DNA of 64,000 bases, from contig NZ_VUOS01000027.1 of assembly GCF_009829325.1 (NCBI RefSeq), positions 1 through 64,000 of the forward strand. The letters run 5' to 3'. Position numbers and translations under genes: made by a program. Origin of the DNA: Nocardia sp. CY41. GTDB lineage: Bacteria > Actinomycetota > Actinomycetes > Mycobacteriales > Mycobacteriaceae. Below the pieces are notes generated by a model. The model was not told where the DNA came from, searched no databases, and was given only the letters and a program-made list of their open reading frames with translations. The number at the start of each line of letters is the position of its first letter. The first letter of the stretch is position 1. Below, piece after piece: positions 54,897 through 64,000 of the stretch.

Positions 54897-55763
54897 ATGA
54901 ACGCAGTGCGTCACAACACCGTCGAGATCCAGGGCCTGCCGGTCTTCTACCGCGAGGCGGGCGATCCGAGTAAGCCGACGCTTGTCCTCCTGCACGGCTT
55001 TCCGACGAGTTCGGCGATGTTCCGCAATCTGCTGCCGGAGCTGGCCGCGGATTACCATCTGATCGCGCCGGACCACATCGGGTTCGGGCAGTCGGCCATG
55101 CCGTCCGTGCTCGCCTTCGACTACAGCTTCGAGAAGCTCACCGAGATCACCTCGGAACTGCTGGACGTCTTGGGCGTGCAGCGGTTCGCCCTCTACATTC
55201 AGGATTACGGCGCACCGATCGGGTTGCGCATCGCCTCCCGCAATCCGGATCGTGTCACCGCGATCATCACCCAGAGCGGCAACGCCTACCTGGAGGGCTT
55301 CACCCCGTTCTGGGAGGTGCTGTTCGCACATGCCAACGACCGGGCGGCACATGAGCCCGAGGTGCGGAAGCTGCTCGAACTCGACGCCACGAAATGGCAG
55401 TACACCCACGGCGTCCCGGCCGACCGGCTGACGCGGATCAGCCCCGACACTTGGACCTTGGATCAGCACTACCTGGATCGTCCGGGCAACAAGGAGATTC
55501 AACTCCAGCTCTTCGCCGACTACAAACTGAACCTCGATCGCTACCCCGAGTTCCAGAAGTACTTCGCCGAGCACCGGCCTCCCGTCCTGATCACCTGGGG
55601 CGAGCACGACGAGATCTTCGGAGCCGACGGCGCGCGCGCCTACCTGCGCGATCTGCCGGACGCCGAACTGCACCTGCTGAACACGGGCCACTTCGCCCTG
55701 GAAACGCACGGCACCGAGATCGCCGCACTGATCCGCGACTTCCTCACCCGCACGCTCGACTGA
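54897..55763 (+). CDS. Alpha/beta hydrolase with Asp nucleophile (haloalkane dehalogenase/epoxide hydrolase type)
   Basis: The protein has 288 residues. LLHGFPTSSAMFRNLLP near residues 31-47 gives the oxyanion HGFP motif. The nucleophile is Asp103 in YIQDYGAPIG, not Ser, which places it with dehalogenases and epoxide hydrolases. The acid is in ITWGEHDEIFG, and the base is His265 in NTGHFALETHG. The ATG at 54897 has AGGAG upstream; ATG 54873 is in frame. It is under a region of repeated TAACCATCTA boxes. Substrate unknown. Confidence 0.85.
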   Translation: MNAVRHNTVEIQGLPVFYREAGDPSKPTLVLLHGFPTSSAMFRNLLPELAADYHLIAPDHIGFGQSAMPSVLAFDYSFEKLTEITSELLDVLGVQRFALYIQDYGAPIGLRIASRNPDRVTAIITQSGNAYLEGFTPFWEVLFAHANDRAAHEPEVRKLLELDATKWQYTHGVPADRLTRISPDTWTLDQHYLDRPGNKEIQLQLFADYKLNLDRYPEFQKYFAEHRPPVLITWGEHDEIFGADGARAYLRDLPDAELHLLNTGHFALETHGTEIAALIRDFLTRTLD

Positions 55764-55935
55764 CAGCGCGCTGGAGCGAGACCGCGCTGAGCGCCGAATG
55801 CGGACGGGGTATGCCCAGGAACGGACATACCCCGTTCCAGCGCCGGGGTCCACGTCCAGCGCGTCGAACCGGTGGAATCGTCGGTTGCCGGATTCTTCCG
55901 ACGAGGATTGGTCCGGCGGCGTGCGGTGAGATCCG

Positions 55936-57678
55936 GTGAAAACAGCCCGGCGACGCGACGAAGCGCTGCCGATGGTGTCGGACACCGGTGCCAGACTCGG
56001 GGACGTGAGGTGGGCGGTGGCGGAATCGGGCGAGGGGGGCGCGTATCTGTGTCCACTCGATCCGGACGGTCGGCCCGCCGGGGCGGTGGTCTACGAGCCG
56101 TCGATCGCCGAGGCAGTGCGTTCCCGCCCCGAGGTCGAGCGGTGGGTGTGGCGGTCCACCGCCGCGATCTATCGACCCCTGCTGGCAGCGGGCGTGCGGG
56201 TCGAGCGCTGCTACGACGTGGAGGCCGCGGAGGCATTGCTGATCGGGTATGAGGAGGGGCAGTCGGGTCAGCCTCGTTCGCTGGCGGCCGCTTGGGCTCG
56301 CCTCCACAATCTGCCCGTTCCGCCGGACGCCCCGGCACGGGCCGCCGAGAGCCAGCCGTCGTTGTTCGAGTCGGGCCCGGTGCCGCTGCCGGCCGGGACG
56401 AATGAACTCACCGCCCTGTTGGAGGTCTACGCGGGTCAGATCGCCCGGACGGCGGCCACCGAGCATCCGGAGCGGATGCGACTGCTGCTCGCCGCCGAAT
56501 CGGCGGGCATGCTGGTTGCCGCGGAGATGTCGCGATCGGGGATCCCGTGGCGCGCGGACGTGCACCGCGAGTTGCTGGACACGCTGCTGGGTGAGCGCTA
56601 TCCGGGCGGGTCGCAACCGCGCCGGATGGCGGAGTTGGCCGACGAAGTATCGCGGGCTTTCGGCAACGGAGTGCGGGTCCGTCCGGACTTGCCCAACGAC
56701 ATCGTCAAGGCCTTCGCCCGTGCCGGAATCGAGTTGTCTTCCACGCGGAAATGGGAGCTCCAACGCATCGATCACCCCGCGGTAGCGCCACTGCTGGCCT
56801 ACAAGTCGTTGTACCGCTTGTATACCGCCCACGGCTGGTCCTGGCTCGAACAGTGGGTGCACGGCGGCCGCTTTCGTCCCGAATACCTGCCAGGCGGCAC
56901 GGTTTCAGGTCGCTGGACTACCAATGGTGGTGGGGCCCTGCAGATCCCGAAAGTGATCCGCCGGGCGATACGTGCCGATCCGGGCTGGCGCCTTGTGGTC
57001 GCCGACGCCGACCAAATGGAGCCACGGATACTCGCCGCGGTCTCGCGCGATCCAGGGCTGATGGAGGTGGCCGGTCGCGGTGAGGATCTGTACGCGGATC
57101 TGGCGGCCCGTGGCTTCGGCGGCGATCGCGCGCAAGCAAAACTCGCCCTCTTGGGGGCCATCTACGGTCAGACCTCCGGCGATGCCCTTACCCACTTGGC
57201 CGGTCTGCGGCGCCGATATCCAGCAGCGGTGGCCTATGTCGACGACGCGGCGCGTGCCGGTGAGGAGGGACGACTGGTGCGTACGTGGCTGGGGCGGACG
57301 TGCCCGCCGGTGTCGGCCGCGTCGCCCGACCAGCAGGACCTGCCCCGGGAAAACCTCGGTGAGTACGGCAGCACCTCGGCGGCGCGTGCCCGTGGCCGCT
57401 TCACTCGTAACTTCGTGGTGCAGGGTAGCGCCGCCGATTGGGCCCTGCTGGTCCTGGCGGCCCTGCGTCAGGCGATGTCCCGGTCCGGGCTCCGCGCCGA
57501 GTTGGTCTTCTTCCAACACGACGAGGTGATGGTGCACTGCCCGGCGGAGGAGGCGACGACGGTCGCCGAAATGATCGCGACCGCGGCCGACACCGCAGGT
57601 CGGCTGGCCTTCGGAGCGACACCGGTCCGGTTTCCCTGCACAACGGCGGTGGTGGAATGCTACGGGGACGCCAAGTAG
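55936..57678 (+). CDS. Bifunctional-type 3-5 exonuclease/DNA polymerase family A protein
   Basis: The protein has 580 residues. The polymerase palm motifs are VVADADQMEPRILA (motif A, with the catalytic Asp), KLALLGAIYGQTSGD (O-helix-like motif B) and VFFQHDEVMVHCP (motif C, HDE). The N-terminal part corresponds to the 3-5 exonuclease region, but the DxE and other DEDD residues are not recognisable, so proofreading is doubtful. It is shorter than Pol I and has no 5-nuclease domain. This resembles the actinobacterial bifunctional-annotated group. GTG 55936 is the first start. Confidence 0.85.
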   Translation: MKTARRRDEALPMVSDTGARLGDVRWAVAESGEGGAYLCPLDPDGRPAGAVVYEPSIAEAVRSRPEVERWVWRSTAAIYRPLLAAGVRVERCYDVEAAEALLIGYEEGQSGQPRSLAAAWARLHNLPVPPDAPARAAESQPSLFESGPVPLPAGTNELTALLEVYAGQIARTAATEHPERMRLLLAAESAGMLVAAEMSRSGIPWRADVHRELLDTLLGERYPGGSQPRRMAELADEVSRAFGNGVRVRPDLPNDIVKAFARAGIELSSTRKWELQRIDHPAVAPLLAYKSLYRLYTAHGWSWLEQWVHGGRFRPEYLPGGTVSGRWTTNGGGALQIPKVIRRAIRADPGWRLVVADADQMEPRILAAVSRDPGLMEVAGRGEDLYADLAARGFGGDRAQAKLALLGAIYGQTSGDALTHLAGLRRRYPAAVAYVDDAARAGEEGRLVRTWLGRTCPPVSAASPDQQDLPRENLGEYGSTSAARARGRFTRNFVVQGSAADWALLVLAALRQAMSRSGLRAELVFFQHDEVMVHCPAEEATTVAEMIATAADTAGRLAFGATPVRFPCTTAVVECYGDAK

Positions 57679-57945
57679 GGACTCGAGCCCGACGGTGGTG
57701 AGACGTGACAGCACTTCCGGTGCCGCTGGGGTTCCCGCCGAGTCGTCACAGCGACTGTCGGCATCTCCCGGCCCCGGCATCGAGATCGACGCTCGATGCC
57801 GGGCCGTCGAATGGGGTGGGCTCGACCAACGGATTCGCTGCGGTGTCAGGAGGTCGGCTTGTCGACGAGGGCGGTGCGGACGCCCAAGGCAGAGTCAGGG
57901 ACGTACCCGCACGATGCCGCAGTCAGGTGCCGTTGATCTCGAAAC
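57679..57945. other. Intergenic stretch with REP-like hairpin
   Basis: No gene is called between the convergent polymerase-like and unknown genes. The hairpin at 57773-57803 is the only feature. Confidence 0.4.
57773..57803. repeat. Palindrome matching the hairpin at 54566
   Basis: The arms CCCGGCATCGAG and CTCGATGCCGGG (12 bp) enclose a 7-base loop. It shares both arms and most of the loop with the terminator at 54566-54596. This second copy has no T-run, so it may be a dispersed palindrome rather than a terminator. Confidence 0.65.
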
Positions 57946-58620
57946 TCACTTCGGGACGGCGGTGACGCATTCGTACATGTGGCCGTCGAAGGAGCCGAGG
58001 GGGGCCACGCTCCAGAGCATTCCGGTTTCTTCCATGCTGGGGGTGTAGATCTCGCTGCCGGCGCTGTTGAAGTAGCCGAAGGAGGTGCCGGGGAAATTCT
58101 TGCCCGAAGAGTTCAGGTATTGCGACATCGAGTCCACGAACGTGGCGAATCGCGCCGAGTCGGTGGATTCCTCTTCCGCTACCGCGGCGGCGTTCTGCGA
58201 CCAATCGTCGTACTGCTCCATCATCGAACCGGACGGCGCGGGTGTGCCGGACGGGAAGGCGATGGCCTCGTAGATGCGGGAGCGGTCCCGGAACCCGGAC
58301 AACGTCCAATAGATCGACGACGCGTCACCTCGATCGGTGCTGTCGACATCCGACATGTGACAGACGCCGTACGCGTGGACGTCCAGTTTCAGGCCGAGAC
58401 GGCTCAACCAGCCGGGTAGCGCCTCTTCGAATCGGCCGAGGCAGGATTCGTCGTCGTTTCCGTCCTCTTCCGCCTCGGTGGCGGCCATCAGGCAGGCGAG
58501 CTGATACGCGCCGTACGCGTCGTCCCGGCCGCCGTTGGAGGCCGCTATGCGCTTCTGCAGTGCCTCGGGATCGCGCATCTCGCTTCGGGTGGGCATCTCG
58601 AAAATTCCGACCTTCTTCAT
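57946..58620 (-). CDS. Acidic protein of unknown function
   Basis: The protein has 224 residues and is not recognised. It starts MKKVGIFEMPTRSE. It contains acidic stretches (EAEEDGNDDESC) and the segments YLNSSGKNFPGTSFGYFNSA and WSVAPLGSFDGHMYECVTAV at the C-terminus. There are three cysteines plus one near the C-terminus, and no signal peptide or membrane helix. Codon use is slightly less GC-biased than the neighbours. It could belong to a small actinobacterial DUF family; function unknown. Confidence 0.6.
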   Translation of the reverse strand: MKKVGIFEMPTRSEMRDPEALQKRIAASNGGRDDAYGAYQLACLMAATEAEEDGNDDESCLGRFEEALPGWLSRLGLKLDVHAYGVCHMSDVDSTDRGDASSIYWTLSGFRDRSRIYEAIAFPSGTPAPSGSMMEQYDDWSQNAAAVAEEESTDSARFATFVDSMSQYLNSSGKNFPGTSFGYFNSAGSEIYTPSMEETGMLWSVAPLGSFDGHMYECVTAVPK

Positions 58621-58943
58621 TTCGTACCCTCCTTCACTCGATGGTCAGGTGCGGCCACCATGACGAAAGTGTGATTGCCGCAGCAGCAAGAATGTCGCGG
58701 CGCGTCAGCTGATGTCCTCGCACGTTTCGGGTGGTCCTCGCATCCGATGCCGGATGGCCGGGCCCTCGGATGCCCGGCGGATCGATCGGCGCTGCGGAAC
58801 GTGGGCAGCGGGACCGTCGCCTGTTTGCCCCCGAACGACCCGGGTAAGCGATGAATGTCCCGAGTCGCCCCACAAGGGAGCGCTTGTCAACCGAGAGACG
58901 CAGGCCCGTGAATGGTGCGGGCAGGCGAGGAAAGGGGTAGCAA
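58621..58943. other. Intergenic stretch before the SRPBCC gene
   Basis: About 320 bases between divergent genes, with no protein-like frame. It should carry both promoters. No clear operator was seen. Confidence 0.35.
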
Positions 58944-59573
58944 GTGAGCACAATGGCCGCCACGGTGGACGTCGAGGTCCCGGTTCGCACCGCCTACAAC
59001 CAGTGGACGCAGTTCGAGTCGTTTCCGCAGTTCATGGAGGGTGTCGAAGCGGTACAGCAGATCGATGACCGGCATATGCACTGGCGTGTCCATGTCGGCC
59101 CGTCGACGCGGGAGTTCGACGCGACCATCACCGAGCAGCATCCCGACGAACGCGTCGCATGGAAGTCCGACAGCGGGCCCAAGCACGCGGGCGTCGTCAC
59201 GTTCCATCGGCTCGACGACACCCACACCAGGGTGACCGCGCAGATGGACGTCGACCCCGAAGGGTTCGTGGAGAACGTCGCCGACAAGCTCGGCGTGCTG
59301 AAGCACCGGGTGAACGGTGACCTGGAGCGCTTCAAGCACTTCATCGAGCACCAGGGCCGCGAGACCGGCGCTTGGCGCGGTGATATCCCGCGCCCGGACG
59401 CAGGCAGCACCGCCACGGAGCGCGGCACGACCGGCACCCCGGGTACAGGCACGCCCGGCGCAGGCGGAACCGGCATGCCGGGTGTCGGCGGAACCGGCAC
59501 CCCAGGTGTCGGCGGAACCGGCGCCGGTGGAACGGGCACTTGGCCCGGCGGAACCGGCACCCCCGGCGTCTGA
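58944..59573 (+). CDS. SRPBCC family protein with Gly-rich repeat tail
   Basis: The protein has 209 residues. The first 150 are a SRPBCC (START-like) domain: VEVPVRTAYNQWTQFESFPQ, FMEGVEAVQQIDDRHMHWRV, HPDERVAWKSDSG and the C-terminal helix VNGDLERFKHFIEHQGRETG. The last 50 are a low-complexity repeat of GGTGxPGV units (two 24-base DNA repeats are nearly identical). SRPBCC proteins bind hydrophobic ligands; the tail is unusual and may mediate assembly. GTG 58944 is the start. A strong hairpin terminator follows. Confidence 0.82.
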   Translation: MSTMAATVDVEVPVRTAYNQWTQFESFPQFMEGVEAVQQIDDRHMHWRVHVGPSTREFDATITEQHPDERVAWKSDSGPKHAGVVTFHRLDDTHTRVTAQMDVDPEGFVENVADKLGVLKHRVNGDLERFKHFIEHQGRETGAWRGDIPRPDAGSTATERGTTGTPGTGTPGAGGTGMPGVGGTGTPGVGGTGAGGTGTWPGGTGTPGV

Positions 59574-59584
59574 CCCGTGTGAAC

Positions 59585-59618
59585 CGGCGCCCCCTGGGAT
59601 TTTTCCCAGGGGGCGCCG
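59585..59618 (+). terminator. Bidirectional terminator hairpin
   Basis: The stem CGGCGCCCCCTGGGA / TCCCAGGGGGCGCCG (15 bp) has a T4 loop (59600-59603). It lies between the convergent SRPBCC gene and the small membrane protein gene and can stop both. Confidence 0.8.
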
Positions 59619-59626
59619 TTCGTGTG

Positions 59627-59881
59627 TCAGGCGGAGCCGGACTCTTCGTCGGCGTGCTCCGCCGGGTGCGACTCCGGCGGCACCTGGACCGGCCGCCACA
59701 GCGCCCAGACCACGAAGGCCAGCGCCACCACGCCCATGCCGAGCCCGGCCCAGAGGTTGACGTTCACCCCGCCGGTCTTGGCCTGCTCGGCCGCGGTGTT
59801 CTGCACCAGGCCGGTGATGACGAGGACGATCGCGTAGCAGCCGAGCAAGCCGCCGACGATGGTGCGGATATCGAAAAGCAT
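59627..59881 (-). CDS. Small two-helix membrane protein
   Basis: The protein has 84 residues and two hydrophobic segments (IVGGLLGCYAIVLVITGLV and LWAGLGMGVVALAFVVWALW), then an acidic/His tail. It starts 12 bases past the symporter stop on the same strand and so is probably in the same transcript. No family is recognised. A small accessory to the symporter is possible but unproven. Confidence 0.7.
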   Translation of the reverse strand: MLFDIRTIVGGLLGCYAIVLVITGLVQNTAAEQAKTGGVNVNLWAGLGMGVVALAFVVWALWRPVQVPPESHPAEHADEESGSA

Positions 59882-59893
59882 GGCGGCGGTTCC

Positions 59894-61654
59894 TTATCCG
59901 ACGAGGATGTTGAGCAGGATGACGAGGACGAGCGCGATGCCCGCCAGCAGGACCGGGCGCTGGTACCAGGGCAGCGTGCCCGCCTCCGGGTCGGTGCGCA
60001 CTTCCTTCGGTGTCTCCGAGTACACCAGCCCGATCAGTTCCGCCGCCGGTTTCGGCTGAGTGACCTGGGTGACGGCGACGCTGACGACGATGTCGACCAC
60101 GAACGCGGCCCCGGCGGCGACGAAACTGGCGCCCTGGCCGGATAATTCGAAGACCTTCGTTTCGTGCAAAAGGAAAACGACGATGGCCGAGGCGGTTCCA
60201 CAGACCAGCCCCATCCAGCCCGCGGTCGGTGTCATCCGTTTCCAGAACATGCCGAGAATGAACGTGGCGAACAGCGGCGCGTTGAAGAAGCTGAACAGGG
60301 TTTGCAGGTAGTCCATCATGTTGCTGAACCCGGAGGCGATGAACGCGGTGAAGATCGCGGCCACGGTCGCGCCGACGGTGGCCAGCCTGCCCACGCCGAG
60401 GTAGTAGCCGTCCGGGCGTTCCCGCCGCACGTACTGCTGCCACAGGTCGTAGCTGAAGACGGTGTTGAACGCCGAGATGTTGGCCGCCATGCCCGCCATG
60501 AACGCCGCGAGCAGCCCGGCCAGCCCCACCCCGAGCAGGCCGTTGGGCAGCACATCCTTCATGAGGTACAGCAGCGCCTGGTTGTAGGTGGTGTCGCTCT
60601 CGAAGTCCGGATTCGCGGTCACCGCCGCCTTGTACTCCGCCATCTGCGGCACCAGCACGGCGCTGATCATGCCGGGAATCACCACGATCAGCGGGATGAA
60701 CATCTTCGGGTAGGCGCCGATGATCGGCGTGCGCCGCGCCGCCGAGATGGAGTGCGTCGCCATCGCGCGCTGGACTTCGACGAAGTTCGTGGTCCAGTAC
60801 CCGAACGACAGAACGAATCCGAGACCGAACACGATGCCGAGGATCGACAGGAAATCGTTGGAGAATCCACTGAGCGCGTTACCGGGCCACGACTCGAGTT
60901 GCTCCGCGCCGCCTGGTGCGGCGGTGACTCGGTCACGCAGCCCGTCCCATCCACCGACCCGGTGCAACCCGACCAGGGTGAGCGGCAGCAGCGCGGCCAC
61001 GATGACGAAGAATTGGAGCACCTCGTTGTAGATCGCGGCCGACAGACCGCCGAGGGTGATGTAGGACAGCACGATCACCGCCGCCACGATCACCGAGACC
61101 CACAGCGGCCAGCCCAGCAGCACGTTCACGATCGAGCCGAGCAGGTACAGGTTGACCCCCGCGATGAGGATCTGCGCGATGGCGAAGCTCAGCGCGTTCA
61201 CCAGATGGGCTCCGGTGCCGAAGCGGCGGCGCATGAACTCCGGCACGCTGCGCACCTTGGAGCCGTAGTAGAACGGCATCATCACCACGCCGAGGAACAG
61301 CATGGCGGGCACCGCGCCGATCCAGAAGTAGTGGAAGGTCGGGAACCCGTACTCCGCGCCGTTGGCGGACATGCCCATGATCTCCACCGCGCCGAGGTTG
61401 GCGGAGATGAACGCCAGGCCGGTCACCCAAGCGGGCAGCGAGCGCCCCGACAGGAAGAAGTCGATGCTGGAGGACACCCGCTGCCTGGCCAGCAGGCCGA
61501 TGCCGAGCACGAACACGAAATACAGCGCGACCAGGGCGTAATCCACTGGCTGAGCGTCCAGCCGGAGGGTCTCGGCGGCTACCGACTGCGCCGGCGGGGC
61601 AGCCGGGTGCAGTCCTGGCACGGCGGCGAGAACGAACGGATCGGCGAGCGGCAC
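59894..61654 (-). CDS. Sodium:solute symporter (SSS family)
   Basis: The protein has 586 residues and about 14 helices. Signatures are SSIDFFLSGRSLPAWVTGLA in helix 1-2, ITLGGLSAAIYNEVLQFFVI, MAGMAANISAFNTVFSYDLW and the late SFFNAPLFATFILGMFWKR. These match the SGLT/galactose branch of the SSS family. GTG 61654 has AGGAGGAACGCT upstream. galK lies 188 bases upstream on the same strand, so sugar (possibly galactose) uptake is likely; the substrate is inferred from the neighbour. Confidence 0.88.
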   Translation of the reverse strand: MPLADPFVLAAVPGLHPAAPPAQSVAAETLRLDAQPVDYALVALYFVFVLGIGLLARQRVSSSIDFFLSGRSLPAWVTGLAFISANLGAVEIMGMSANGAEYGFPTFHYFWIGAVPAMLFLGVVMMPFYYGSKVRSVPEFMRRRFGTGAHLVNALSFAIAQILIAGVNLYLLGSIVNVLLGWPLWVSVIVAAVIVLSYITLGGLSAAIYNEVLQFFVIVAALLPLTLVGLHRVGGWDGLRDRVTAAPGGAEQLESWPGNALSGFSNDFLSILGIVFGLGFVLSFGYWTTNFVEVQRAMATHSISAARRTPIIGAYPKMFIPLIVVIPGMISAVLVPQMAEYKAAVTANPDFESDTTYNQALLYLMKDVLPNGLLGVGLAGLLAAFMAGMAANISAFNTVFSYDLWQQYVRRERPDGYYLGVGRLATVGATVAAIFTAFIASGFSNMMDYLQTLFSFFNAPLFATFILGMFWKRMTPTAGWMGLVCGTASAIVVFLLHETKVFELSGQGASFVAAGAAFVVDIVVSVAVTQVTQPKPAAELIGLVYSETPKEVRTDPEAGTLPWYQRPVLLAGIALVLVILLNILVG

Positions 61655-61842
61655 AGCGTTCCTCCTGGCGGGTACAACCGGGGCGGCGAGCGAGATCGCT
61701 CGTCGTGCGAGAGCATGCGTCGTGCTGGTCCTGCCCGGCGCGCGCGACCTCTTCGTCGCCCGCCGAATGGTGTCGGCAGACACCACTCTGCGTGATCATG
61801 CCTACCGGCGGGGCACATTCGCGCACAAATCCGGCTGGGCGC

Positions 61843-62961
<1,119 letters not shown>

Positions 62962-63285
62962 ACTCGCTCCTCGCTGTCTCGGTCGGTGCAAGGGTACGAG
63001 ACGCGCGCGCGAGCATTCTGTTCCACGCGCTAGGCTGCGTGATCGGCGTTCGGGAACGCACCGTCGATTGCGACGGACGACCGGCCTGCGATATCTTCGG
63101 CCGCGCTCGTGCCCCCACCTGCGCAAAGACATTCGGGCCGGGAACGAAGGCCGTCGCGCGGCAGGTATCGCATCCGCGGAGTTCCGGGCGCCGATGGCCG
63201 ACCCCGCGTGCCGAAGTCATGGCGCACGTCGACGGGTTTCCTCCTTGTTGCGCCAACTGCCCGCGAAGCGGCGGCGTTCCATGCC
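62962..63285. other. Intergenic stretch upstream of galK
   Basis: About 320 bases with no protein-like frame. The galK promoter should lie here. No operator was recognised. Confidence 0.35.
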
Positions 63286-63492
63286 ATGATCAAATCAGTT
63301 GTCCAGGTATTGGTTGCCGAGCGCGCAGCGGTCGGTCGGGACATCTGCTCGTGCAACAACACTCGGTTCCCGTTCGCCGACGGCATCCGGGCGGTGCTCG
63401 GCGAACAGGCGAACATCGTAGTCGCGGTGGAGGATTCCCAGATCTGTTACGCGGCCCGGTGCACCGGGGACGGAGCGACCAAGGGGGGCTGA
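63286..63492 (+). CDS. Receiver-domain-like fragment
   Basis: The 68-residue frame opens SVVQVLVAERAAVGRD and continues TRFPFADGIRAVLGEQANIV with a VAVED end. This resembles the start of a response-regulator receiver (VLVADDHxxFADGIRAVL). The phosphoacceptor Asp, strands 3-5 and output domain are absent. Its stop (TGA) overlaps by one base the ATG of the downstream membrane protein. It is a decayed or minimal receiver; function unknown. Confidence 0.4.
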   Translation: MIKSVVQVLVAERAAVGRDICSCNNTRFPFADGIRAVLGEQANIVVAVEDSQICYAARCTGDGATKGG

Positions 63493-64000
63493 TGACACCC
63501 AGTGAACAGCCACAGACCAACTGTCGGCGCAGTATCGGAACGGGCTGGTACGCGGTGCTTCTGGGGGGAAGCGGGGCCGCGATCGCGGTCCACCTCGCGC
63601 TCGACTCGCGCCTGGTGGCGTTCGTGACGATGGTGGTCATCGTCGGCGAGACCGTAGCCATGGTCGCTGTCGGGATGCGTACGCACCGGCCCGCGCATCC
63701 GCTGCCGTGGTATCTGTTGTCCGGCTCGGCGGTGCTGTTCGCCACCGGCACCACGCTGCGTGACGTCGGCGACCACGCGATGCATCCGCTCGACGACGCG
63801 TTCACCCTGCTCGGTTATCTCGGCGTCGGGTTCGCCGCGCTGATCTGGCTGTGGCCGCGCCAAGTGCACGGCAACTACGATCTGATGCTGGACTCGGCCC
63901 TCATCGGACTCGGCGCGCTGCTCGCCTCCTGGACCTTCCTCATCTCACCGATCCTGCAGTCCACCGTGACCGGACTGGACGCGCTGGTGGCGGCGGCCTA
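63492..64000 (+). CDS. Multi-pass membrane protein, truncated by window edge
   Basis: The partial protein (169 codons visible) starts at ATG 63492, preceded by GGGGGG. It has five or six hydrophobic segments (WYAVLLGGSGAAIAVHLAL, VAFVTMVVIVGETVAMVAVG, WYLLSGSAVLFATGTTL, FTLLGYLGVGFAALIWLW and a last pair). The arrangement resembles the membrane half of GGDEF/EAL-type signalling proteins, but the output domain is outside the window. The upstream receiver-like fragment overlaps its start (TGATG). Confidence 0.6.
   Translation, partial: MTPSEQPQTNCRRSIGTGWYAVLLGGSGAAIAVHLALDSRLVAFVTMVVIVGETVAMVAVGMRTHRPAHPLPWYLLSGSAVLFATGTTLRDVGDHAMHPLDDAFTLLGYLGVGFAALIWLWPRQVHGNYDLMLDSALIGLGALLASWTFLISPILQSTVTGLDALVAAA

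Noticed and set aside
60164..61795. Plus-strand frame of 543 codons opposite the symporter
   Set aside because: His/Asp/Arg-rich antisense of a membrane protein.

Overview
The window is high-GC DNA with many GTG and TTG starts, and its gene content points to the Mycobacteriales, most probably Nocardia. The supporting evidence is a mycobacterial-type tmRNA tag (ADSHQREYALAA), a prfB-mscS-small protein-ftsE-ftsX block, a fadE24-fadE23 pair, a PatA-like mannoside acyltransferase, a DUF5994 protein, MmyB-type regulators and several exported or lipid-anchored proteins of unknown function. No rRNA, tRNA, CRISPR array or intact insertion sequence was seen.

Layout. Positions 0.2-21 kb are a patchwork of accessory metabolism and its regulators. 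They hold AraC, TetR, MarR and MmyB proteins beside a FAD monooxygenase, an MFS exporter, DMT exporters, an SDR, a RibD-like reductase and a tandem universal stress protein. There is also a stand-alone lysyltransferase-like membrane protein, and three broken or degenerate genes: a frameshifted DJ-1/PfpI gene, a truncated GNAT gene and a phosphotransferase lacking its catalytic residues. Positions 20.6-26.3 kb are a trans-translation neighbourhood. ssrA and smpB lie on the same strand, separated by two tandem substrate-binding lipoproteins, and smpB is coupled to a DMT transporter. Positions 26.3-34.2 kb carry a Tat-exported metallophosphoesterase, RecQ, an exported beta-propeller-like protein, a cytochrome P450 beside a probable transposase scrap, an inositol-phosphatase-family enzyme (HisN-like) and an FMN reductase with a divergent MmyB regulator.

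Positions 35.7-39.5 kb are the core block for translation termination and cell division (prfB, mscS-like, a 51-residue membrane protein, ftsE, ftsX). Positions 40.6-43.4 kb are fadE24-fadE23 behind a duplicated palindromic operator and ended by a strong terminator. Positions 43.6-51.2 kb contain DUF5994, the PatA-like acyltransferase, an exported protein, an ArsR-like regulator, an AhpD-like protein and two tandem acyl-CoA synthetases. Positions 51.4-54.6 kb encode a membrane protein, a PepSY membrane protein with a His-rich stretch and a glycine-zipper exported protein. Positions 54.9-64 kb hold an Asp-nucleophile alpha/beta hydrolase, a family A polymerase-like protein, an unknown protein, a SRPBCC protein with a Gly-rich repeat tail, a sodium symporter with galactokinase, and at the edge a receiver-domain scrap coupled to a truncated multi-pass membrane protein.

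Working together: ssrA/smpB form the ribosome-rescue system. FtsE/FtsX form the division ABC complex. FadE24/FadE23 and the two acyl-CoA synthetases belong to fatty-acyl metabolism. The symporter and GalK make a sugar uptake and phosphorylation unit. Several regulators sit divergently beside the enzyme or exporter they probably control. No wholly new multi-gene system was proven. The best leads are the orphan lipoprotein pair, the pseudokinase, the lysyltransferase with an overlapping upstream mini-ORF, the TetR-resolvase HTH fusion and the PepSY cluster.
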